NCBI GenBank assembly: GCA_035524275.1
Contig: DATKPC010000130.1
Location: forward strand, 1 to 14,723
Reading direction: 5' to 3'
Origin: DATKPC01 sp035524275
GTDB taxonomy: Bacteria; Pseudomonadota; Gammaproteobacteria; Burkholderiales; Burkholderiaceae_F
Length of the DNA: 14,723 nucleotides
Both the position numbers and the translations under genes were made by a program. The stretch's first letter is position 1, and each line of letters starts with the position of its first letter. A model generated the notes under the pieces. That model saw only the letters and a list, made by a program, of their open reading frames with translations, made no database searches and had not been told where the DNA came from. Shown piece by piece: positions 1 through 5,437 of this stretch.

Positions 1-42
1 GCCCAGGGAATCGGGGTCTGGCTGGATCGCGGCGGGCGGTGA
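1..42 (+). pseudogene. Reversed partial copy of the metallo-hydrolase 3' end
   Basis: Frame 1 of the plus strand reads the last 13 residues of the hydrolase encoded at 222-1181 (ending VWLDRGGR) followed by the same TGA stop at 40-42. The nucleotide match to the minus-strand gene end is perfect. It is either the visible tail of a second, convergent gene copy cut by the window edge, or a product of assembly folding back through the palindrome at 67-197. It should not be counted as an independent gene without outside evidence. Confidence 0.6.
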
Positions 43-66
43 GGGGTTTGCCAGGGCTTGCACCGG

Positions 67-197
67 CCCTCTCCCCCGCCCCTCTCCCGCTGGCGCGGGC
101 GAGGGGAGTTCCATCGTCGAGAATTGAGACACCGCCTCAACGGCTGACGCCGGAACTCCCCTCGCCCGCGCCAGCGGGAGAGGGGCGGGGGAGAGGG
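67..197 (+). repeat. Palindromic element, copy 1
   Basis: First of three related elements. The 40-bp arms (67-106 and 158-197) are perfect inverted repeats built from CCCTCTCCCCC, CCCCTCTCCCGC and GCGGGCGAGGGG blocks. They flank a 51-bp core (107-157), whose outer 6 bp on each side also pair. The core contains AATTGAGACA and CGGCTGACGCCGG, and matches the core of copy 2 at 36 of 51 positions and the reverse-complemented core of copy 3 at 39 of 51. It lies 24 bp past the stop codon of the metallo-hydrolase. Each arm also has a small internal hairpin (CCGC/GCGG). As RNA it would form a very stable stem able to act as a terminator or 3' end protector, but that role is inferred. No transposase is nearby. 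Confidence 0.93.
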
Positions 198-221
198 CCG
201 GTGCAAGCCCTGGCAAACCCC

Positions 222-1181
222 TCACCGCCCGCCGCGATCCAGCCAGACCCCGATTCCCTGGGCATTGAGGCGGATATCGACGTCGAGCAGTCGGCGCACC
301 GTCGGCGCGTCGAACGCGACGCCGTGCGCCGCCGCGCGCTCGACGTAGAGGTCGCCGAGCGCCGCCTCGAGCGCGGCCTGGCGGTCGGCGCGGTCTTTCA
401 GGCGACGTGCGATGGCCACCATCGCGTCGACCAGTTCGACCAGGTCCGCGCCGACACGGCGCGGATCGCCGACCCGCCCGTAGTGCGTCACGAAGACCTG
501 GGCCGGGTCGCGAGCGACCAATCGCGCGATCGACGCCTTCAGCGGCTCCGGCTCGAACTGCACCGGCGTCGTCGTGGGCAGCGCGAAAGCCCCGCGCGGC
601 GTGTCGAATTCGCGGTACGAGAGCCCGAACGTATCGCCGGTGAACCAGCCGCGGCTCGTCGCGTCCCAGATGCAATGGTGATGGCGTGCATGGCCCGGGG
701 TATCCGCAATCTCGAGCGACCGGCCGACCAGGTCCACCGTCTCGCCGTCGACGCTCGCGCGCACGCGCGCCGGATCGACGCCGACCAGTTCGCCATACGA
801 GCGCTCCATCTCGGCGGCGCCGTAGACCTCGAGCGCGCCGGCGTACAGCGCCGACGGGTCGACCAGGTGCCGGGCGCCCCGAGGGTGCACGAGCAGCGTC
901 GCACGCGGCAGTTCCCGCATCAACACGCCGGATCCGCCGGCGTGGTCCAGGTGGACGTGCGTCGGGATGACCCAATCGACCGCGTCGCGGGAGATGCCGA
1001 GCGCTTCGAGCGCCGCAAGATGCCGCGGCAACGCGAAATTGGTTCCGGTGTCGATGAAGGCGGCGTGGCCGCGCTCGACGACGAGGTACGCGGCGTCGAA
1101 GCGCGGGCGCTGGAATCCGGTATCGATCGCGTAGACGCCGTGGCCCAGCGGCTGGACGAATTCGGGCAGGTTCTCTTCCAT
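222..1181 (-). CDS. Metallo-beta-lactamase-fold hydrolase
   Basis: A 319-residue, probably cytoplasmic, zinc-dependent hydrolase of the metallo-beta-lactamase superfamily. The metal-binding set is visible: THVHLDH (H75, H77, D79, H80), TPGHA (H164), TGDTF (D183) and VTHYGR (H233). No signal peptide is seen. The open frame extends far upstream of the ATG at 1181, but the first 12 residues after this ATG lead directly into a normal N-terminal beta strand, and the upstream extension is low-complexity Arg/Ala/Pro sequence without family character. There is no Shine-Dalgarno sequence; a TAACAT hexamer sits 7 nt before the ATG. The gene diverges from the serine hydrolase at 1426, and its 3' end is part of the inverted repeat at the window edge. 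The substrate cannot be told: the superfamily includes lactonases, glyoxalase II and thioesterases. Confidence 0.9.
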   Translation of the reverse strand: MEENLPEFVQPLGHGVYAIDTGFQRPRFDAAYLVVERGHAAFIDTGTNFALPRHLAALEALGISRDAVDWVIPTHVHLDHAGGSGVLMRELPRATLLVHPRGARHLVDPSALYAGALEVYGAAEMERSYGELVGVDPARVRASVDGETVDLVGRSLEIADTPGHARHHHCIWDATSRGWFTGDTFGLSYREFDTPRGAFALPTTTPVQFEPEPLKASIARLVARDPAQVFVTHYGRVGDPRRVGADLVELVDAMVAIARRLKDRADRQAALEAALGDLYVERAAAHGVAFDAPTVRRLLDVDIRLNAQGIGVWLDRGGR

Positions 1182-1413
1182 GCGTGCGATGTTAGCGGGT
1201 TGCTGCGCCGCGATCGCGCGACCGCGGCCGATCGCGGGAAGCCGGTTTGCACCGCGCCTTCGCGGGGGTCGACAAGGCGCCGGGCCTTCCTTGCCGGGGT
1301 AGATTGACACGGCGCCGCCGCCGCCGGTCCGGGCCCGGCGACGCAAGCCACTGCAGCACCGCGGCGCTCCGCGGGCGACCGCGGGCGTCTGCGTTCGTCG
1401 ATTCACCGCAGAC

Positions 1414-1420
1414 AAGGAGA
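1414..1420 (+). promoter_or_regulatory. Ribosome binding site of serine hydrolase
   Basis: AAGGAGA lies 5 nt before the ATG at 1426. It is the strongest Shine-Dalgarno match in the window and fixes the start of the serine hydrolase gene. Confidence 0.85.
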
Positions 1421-1425
1421 TCGGC

Positions 1426-2595
1426 ATGTCATTGAAACAAACCGTCGATGCCATACTGAGCCGGGCGACCGACGCCGGCGACGTCCCGGGTGTCGTCGCG
1501 ATCGCGACGGACCGCAACGGAACGTTGTACGAAGGCGCGTTCGGCAAACGCGTGGTCGGGCAGCCTGCGCCGATGACGCTCGATACCGTCGCCTGGATCG
1601 CGTCGATGACGAAGGCGATCACGAGTTCGGCGGCGATGCAGCTCGTCGAGCGCGGGCAACTCGCGCTGCATGAGCCGGTCAAGCGCTGGGTTCCGCAGAT
1701 TGGAGCCGCACAGGTCCTCGAAGGCTTCGATGCGCAGGGGCGCCCGAGGACGCGCGCCCCGAAGCGCGAGATCACGCTGTCGCACCTGCTGACGCACACC
1801 GCGGGTTTCGGTTACGAGTTCTGGAGCGAGTCGATCCAGAAATTCCAGCAGGCGACCGAGACGCCGGGCATCATCGCGTGCCAGGACAACTGCCTTCGCA
1901 CGCCGCTGCTCTTCGACCCCGGCGAACGCTGGAACTACGGGATCAACATCGACTGGGTCGGCAAGGCCGTCGAGGCGACGAGCGGGATGCGGCTCGGCGC
2001 GTACCTGCAGCAGAACATCCTGGGGCCGCTCGGGATGGGCGACACCGCATTCCGGATCAGTCCGTCGATGCGATCGCGCCTGGCCAAGATCCACCAGCGC
2101 GGCGACGACGGCGCGCTGGCGGCGACCGATGTCGAGATACCGCAGGACCCGGAGTTCGAAATGGGCGGCGGCGGCCTTTACGGAACGGCCGTCGACTATG
2201 CGAAGTTCGTCCGGATGATCCTCCATCGCGGCCAGGGCCCGAACACGCGGATCCTGAAGGCCGACACCGTCGACCTGATGGGCCGCAACCAGACCGGCGA
2301 CATCCGTGTCACCGCGCTGAAGACGGCGATGCCGCCGCTTTCCAATGACGCGGAATTCTTCCCCGGCGTCGAGAAGCGCTTCGGCTACGGGTTCCAGATC
2401 AACACCGAGCGCGCGCCGACGGGCCTGTCGCCCAACAGCCTGATGTGGGCCGGGCTCGCGAATTCCTACTACTGGATCGATCCGACGCGTGGCATCGGCG
2501 GCGTGTATGTCTCGCAGATCCTGCCGTTCGCCGACGTGAAGTCGGCGCCGCTGTTCATGGATTTCCAGAAGGCGGTGTACCAGTCGCTGGGCTAG
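1426..2595 (+). CDS. Serine hydrolase, beta-lactamase class C / family VIII esterase type
   Basis: A 389-residue enzyme of the beta-lactamase/transpeptidase-like fold. The catalytic SxxK motif is SMTK (nucleophile S60, base K63), and the second-motif tyrosine is Y171 in WNYGIN. A conserved SHLLTHTAGFGY stretch (119-130) and the C-terminal motif LMWAGLANSYYWID (third-motif region near residue 345) follow. This arrangement and the length of about 390 residues are those of EstB-like family VIII carboxylesterases, which hydrolyse short-chain esters and sometimes beta-lactams. No signal peptide is visible, so it is probably cytoplasmic and unlikely to be a periplasmic AmpC. The start is fixed by AAGGAGA just upstream. 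It is divergent from the metallo-hydrolase and convergent with the LysR gene, with palindromic element copy 2 between the two stops. The true substrate is unknown. Confidence 0.9.
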   Translation: MSLKQTVDAILSRATDAGDVPGVVAIATDRNGTLYEGAFGKRVVGQPAPMTLDTVAWIASMTKAITSSAAMQLVERGQLALHEPVKRWVPQIGAAQVLEGFDAQGRPRTRAPKREITLSHLLTHTAGFGYEFWSESIQKFQQATETPGIIACQDNCLRTPLLFDPGERWNYGINIDWVGKAVEATSGMRLGAYLQQNILGPLGMGDTAFRISPSMRSRLAKIHQRGDDGALAATDVEIPQDPEFEMGGGGLYGTAVDYAKFVRMILHRGQGPNTRILKADTVDLMGRNQTGDIRVTALKTAMPPLSNDAEFFPGVEKRFGYGFQINTERAPTGLSPNSLMWAGLANSYYWIDPTRGIGGVYVSQILPFADVKSAPLFMDFQKAVYQSLG

Positions 2596-2641
2596 GAGCG
2601 CCGGGCGCCGGCGGTCGAGGCGCGGCGCCCTCTGCGTCCGC

Positions 2642-2770
2642 CCCTCTCCCCCTCCCCTCTCCCGCTGCGCGGGCGAGGGGCGATCCGTCGTCGAAAATTG
2701 AAGCGATGCCCCACCGGCTGACGCCGAGTCGCCCCTCGCCCGCGCAGCGGGAGAGGGGAGGGGGAGAGGG
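2642..2770 (+). repeat. Palindromic element, copy 2
   Basis: The 42-bp arms at 2642-2683 and 2729-2770 are perfect inverted repeats with a 45-bp spacer. Aligned to the other copies, the family core is 2681-2731 (51 bp), in the same orientation as copy 1; both share TCGTCGA, AATTGA and CGGCTGACGCCG. The element fills the gap between the convergent stop codons of the serine hydrolase (2595) and the LysR gene (2794). That location suits a bidirectional terminator, although there is no U-tract. Its arms read in some frames as Pro/Arg/Gly-rich peptides, a source of false gene calls. Confidence 0.95.
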
Positions 2771-2793
2771 CGTGCGCCACGCGCCGGAACGCT

Positions 2794-3747
2794 CTACCGC
2801 GGCTTGCCGGCGGCCGTCGGCGCTCGCGGCAGGCCGGCCACCAGCGCCGTCAGCAATTTCGCGACCTCGCGCACGAGCGGCGTCGCCTGCCGGTGTGCCG
2901 ATTGCACCAGGCACAGGACGCTCGTGACGCTCGGATCGACCAGGGGTCGCACGACCAGCTCGCGCGCGCGCGTCGAGGCCCCGACGGCGCTCGCCGTCAG
3001 GACCGCGTTGCCGTAGCCGGCGCAGACGAGGTCGATGATCGACGGGATGCTCGCGACCTCCCAGGCGAAGTTCAGCGTCAGGCCGTTGAGGGCCGCCTGC
3101 GTCTGCAGCAGCTTGCGCAGCGCGTGCGTGCGCTCCGGCATGATCAGCGGATACGACGGCAGGTCGCGCAGCGGCAGCGGTCCCGCCGGCGTCCGCGCGG
3201 CCTTGCGGGCGGGCTCGGCCCGGCGCGCCGCGGCGCGCCGCTGCACGAGGCATAGGACGTCGTCGAGCACCGGGACGATCTCGAGCGCCGGCTGGACTTC
3301 CGGGTTGTACATCAGCCCGAGATCGACGCGGCCACTCGCGATCCATTCGCCGATATGCGCGGAGAAACCCTCGACGATCGCGAGCCGAGCCTTCGGGTAG
3401 CGCTGCTTGAAGGCCTCGACGAGCGGCAGCGTGAGCTGCCGGCCGATGCTCGGCGGCAACCCCACCGCGATGCGGCCCGCCGGCACGCCCCGCGCGCCTT
3501 CGAGTTCCTCGGTCGCGCGGGCGACGAGTTGAAGGATCCCGACGCCATGTTCGAACAGGCGGCGCCCGGCGTCGGTCAACGTGACGCCACGGCCGGTGCG
3601 CTGCAGCAGCGTCGCGCGCAGGTCGGTTTCCAGCGCGCGAACGTGGCGGCTGAGCGCCGGCTGCGCGACGTCCAGGACGACGGCGGCCTTGCTGAAGCTG
3701 CCCAGTTCGGCGACACGGACGAAGTATTCGAGCTGGCGGAGGTTCAT
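2794..3747 (-). CDS. LysR-family transcriptional regulator (Nac/CynR-like)
   Basis: A 317-residue LysR-type regulator. The N-terminal winged helix-turn-helix (about residues 1-60, starting MNLRQLEYFVRVAELGSFSKAA and including QPALSRHVRALE) is followed by a linker helix and a periplasmic-binding-protein-like effector domain from about residue 90. The RTGRGVTLTDAGR stretch and the PLIMPERTHALRKLL region resemble Nac, CynR and related regulators; this is from memory and not a firm subfamily call. An Arg/Ala-rich insertion lies at about 169-189 in the effector domain. The ATG at 3747 is chosen because the canonical LysR N-terminus begins there; an upstream in-frame ATG would add 33 residues read from palindromic element copy 3. 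There is no Shine-Dalgarno sequence. The gene lies downstream of gltBD on the same strand but is separated from it by element copy 3, so co-transcription is uncertain. Confidence 0.92.
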   Translation of the reverse strand: MNLRQLEYFVRVAELGSFSKAAVVLDVAQPALSRHVRALETDLRATLLQRTGRGVTLTDAGRRLFEHGVGILQLVARATEELEGARGVPAGRIAVGLPPSIGRQLTLPLVEAFKQRYPKARLAIVEGFSAHIGEWIASGRVDLGLMYNPEVQPALEIVPVLDDVLCLVQRRAAARRAEPARKAARTPAGPLPLRDLPSYPLIMPERTHALRKLLQTQAALNGLTLNFAWEVASIPSIIDLVCAGYGNAVLTASAVGASTRARELVVRPLVDPSVTSVLCLVQSAHRQATPLVREVAKLLTALVAGLPRAPTAAGKPR

Positions 3748-3794
3748 CGCGGGATGATGCCTGCACGCGAGGGTCACGGGGGAGCGGGTTCGAG

Positions 3795-3927
3795 CGCCCT
3801 CTCCCCCTCCCCTCTCCCGCTTCGCGGGCGAGGGGCGATCCGGCATCAGCCGTTGGGGCGATGTCTCAAATGGCGACCACGTGACTCCCCTCGCCCGCGA
3901 AGCGGGAGAGGGGTGGGGGAGAGGGCG
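3795..3927 (-). repeat. Palindromic element, copy 3 (inverted)
   Basis: The 41-bp arms at 3795-3835 and 3887-3927 pair with one mismatch (T at 3808 against T at 3914). The 51-bp core (3836-3886) matches copy 1 at 39 of 51 positions only after reverse complementing, so this copy is inserted the other way round; TTGAGACA and CAACGGCTGA are shared. It lies 3 bp past the end of gltD, between gltD and the LysR gene, where it could end or stabilise the gltBD transcript. Each arm includes CCCGCTTCGCGGG, itself a compact hairpin. Confidence 0.94.
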
Positions 3928-3930
3928 GCC

Positions 3931-5430
3931 CTACCGCGGCAGCGTGCTCGACCCCATCAGGAACTCGTCGACCGCCCGCGCGCATTGGCGGCCTTCACGG
4001 ATCGCCCAGACGACGAGCGACTGCCCGCGACGCATGTCGCCGGCCGCGAAGACCTTCGCGACGTTCGTCGCGTAGGGGCGCGGCCCGCCGCGCGCCTCCT
4101 CGGTGGCCGCACGGGCATTACCGCGCGGATCCTTCTCGACGCCGAAGCCGTCGAGGACCGACGCGACCGGCGCGACGAAGCCCATCGCCAGCAGCACGAG
4201 GTCCGCGGGGACCTCGAACTCGGATCCGGCGACCTCGACCATCTTCATCTGCCCGCTCGCCGGATCCTTCTGCCATTCGACGCGCGCGCCGACGAGCGCC
4301 TTGACGTGGCCCTTGTCGTCGCCGCGGAACGACTTCGTCGTCACGGCCCAGTCGCGCTCGCAGCCTTCCTCGTGCGAGCTCGACGTGCGCAGCTTCACGG
4401 GCCAGTACGGCCACGTCATCTCCTTGTTCTCCGACTTCGGCGGCTGCGGCAACAGCTCGAACTGCGTCACCGATTTCGCGCCGTGCCGATTGGACGTGCC
4501 GACACAGTCCGAGCCGGTGTCGCCGCCGCCGATGACGACGACGCGCTTGTCGCGCGCGAGGATCTGGTCCTTCAGCTTGTCGCCGGCAACGACGCGGTTC
4601 TGCGGCGGCAGGAACTCCATCGCGTAATGGATGCCCGCCAGCTCGCGGCCCGGTACCGGCAGGTCGCGCGGCACCTCGGCGCCGCCCGCCAGGACGACCG
4701 CATCGAAGTCCTTCAGCAGCTGCTGCGGCTCGATCTGCTCGCGGCCGGTGCGGTTCACGCCCGGCGGCAGCTTGTCGCTGCCGACGATCACGCCGGTGCG
4801 GAACGTCACGCCTTCGGCCTGCATCTGCGCGACGCGCCGGTCGATGTGCGACTTCTCCATCTTGAAGTCGGGAATCCCGTAGCGCAGCAGCCCGCCGATC
4901 CGATCGTTCTTCTCGAACACCGTGACCTCGTGTCCGCGTCGCGCAAGCTGCTGCGCGCAGGCGAGCCCCGATGGCCCGCTGCCGACGACGGCGACGCGGT
5001 GCCCGGTCCGCTGCGCCGCGGGCTGCGGCACGACCCAGCCCTCGCTCCACGCCTTGTCGATGATCGCGTGCTCGATCGACTTGATCCCGATCGGGTCGGC
5101 GTTGATGTTCAACGTGCAGGCCGCCTCGCACGGCGCCGGGCAGACGCGCCCGGTGAACTCCGGGAAGTTGTTCGTCGAGTGCAGCACGTCGATCGCCGGG
5201 CGCCATTGACCGCGATAGACGAGGTCATTGAAGTCCGGAATGACGTTGTTCACGGGGCAGCCGTTGTTGCAGAACGGGATGCCGCAGTCCATGCAGCGCG
5301 CGCCCTGCGTCGCGGCCTGCTCGTCGGTCAGGTGGTGGACGAACTCCTTCCAGTTGCGCTTGCGCGCTTCCGGCCGGTCCGCGGCCTCCTCGAGGCGCTG
5401 GAATTCCAGGAACCCGGTGACTTTGCCCAT
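3931..5430 (-). CDS. gltD: Glutamate synthase [NADPH] small (beta) subunit
   Basis: A 499-residue cytoplasmic flavoprotein that passes electrons from NADPH through FAD and iron-sulfur clusters to GltB for the conversion of glutamine plus 2-oxoglutarate to two glutamates. The N-terminal cysteine sets are C46, C49, C54, C58 (CMDCGIPFCNNGCP) and C97, C101, C105 (CPAPCEAAC), typical of the two 4Fe-4S cluster region. The FAD Rossmann motif is GSGPSG (150-155) and the NADPH-binding one is GGGDTG (301-306). The C-terminal FAD segment AAGDMRRGQSLVVWAI is intact. Length is normal for the family. The ATG at 5430 begins MGKVTGFLEF, the usual GltD start, and is preceded by AGGA. The gene starts 5 nt after the gltB stop, so the two form an operon. 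Palindromic element copy 3 follows 3 bp after the stop. Confidence 0.98.
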   Translation of the reverse strand: MGKVTGFLEFQRLEEAADRPEARKRNWKEFVHHLTDEQAATQGARCMDCGIPFCNNGCPVNNVIPDFNDLVYRGQWRPAIDVLHSTNNFPEFTGRVCPAPCEAACTLNINADPIGIKSIEHAIIDKAWSEGWVVPQPAAQRTGHRVAVVGSGPSGLACAQQLARRGHEVTVFEKNDRIGGLLRYGIPDFKMEKSHIDRRVAQMQAEGVTFRTGVIVGSDKLPPGVNRTGREQIEPQQLLKDFDAVVLAGGAEVPRDLPVPGRELAGIHYAMEFLPPQNRVVAGDKLKDQILARDKRVVVIGGGDTGSDCVGTSNRHGAKSVTQFELLPQPPKSENKEMTWPYWPVKLRTSSSHEEGCERDWAVTTKSFRGDDKGHVKALVGARVEWQKDPASGQMKMVEVAGSEFEVPADLVLLAMGFVAPVASVLDGFGVEKDPRGNARAATEEARGGPRPYATNVAKVFAAGDMRRGQSLVVWAIREGRQCARAVDEFLMGSSTLPR

Positions 5431-5433
5431 TTG

Positions 5434-5437
5434 TCCT
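5434..5437 (-). promoter_or_regulatory. Ribosome binding site of gltD overlapping gltB stop
   Basis: On the minus strand the gltB stop TAG runs into GGA, giving TAGGACAA before the gltD ATG at 5430. The AGGA core shares two bases with the stop codon and is 3 nt from the ATG. This is a tight arrangement that suggests translational coupling and so balanced subunit synthesis. Confidence 0.6.

Larger units (their letters stand above)
1..263. repeat. Long perfect inverted repeat (112-bp arms) at window edge
   Basis: Bases 1-112 are the exact reverse complement of 152-263, with a 39-bp spacer at 113-151. I checked the pairing across the full arms and found no mismatch. The inner part of each arm belongs to the dispersed palindromic element at 67-197, but the outer 66 bp of each arm does not. 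On the right it is the last 42 bp of the hydrolase gene (including its stop) plus 24 bp of 3' flank, and on the left it is the same sequence reversed. The other two copies of the element stop pairing after 41-42 bp, so the extended pairing is specific to this copy. The repeat runs to base 1, so its true length is unknown. A contig fold-back at the palindrome is the likeliest explanation; a genuine inverted duplication of the gene is the alternative. Confidence 0.97.

Noticed and set aside
39..1307. A 422-codon plus-strand frame over the metallo-hydrolase.
   Set aside because: It is antisense to a gene with a complete metal-binding motif set and begins inside the inverted repeat; its Arg-rich sequence has no family character.
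1304..1309. TTGACA, a perfect -35 hexamer upstream of the serine hydrolase.
   Set aside because: The position 17 nt downstream reads TCCGGG-like sequence with no -10 character, so a promoter call is not supported.
1182..1799. Upstream extension of the metallo-hydrolase to about 525 residues.
   Set aside because: The added sequence would overlap the divergent serine hydrolase on the other strand and looks like a shadow of it. The domain starts properly at the ATG at 1181.
1426..2595. Serine hydrolase as an antibiotic-resistance class C beta-lactamase (AmpC).
   Set aside because: No signal peptide is visible, and the YGIN and WAGLAN motifs fit EstB-like esterases better than AmpC, which needs export and a KTG motif.
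67..3927. The three palindromic elements considered as a CRISPR array or as tRNA/rRNA-like structures.
   Set aside because: The copies are up to 2.5 kb apart with whole genes between them, have no regular spacers and no cas genes, and show no tRNA or rRNA features.
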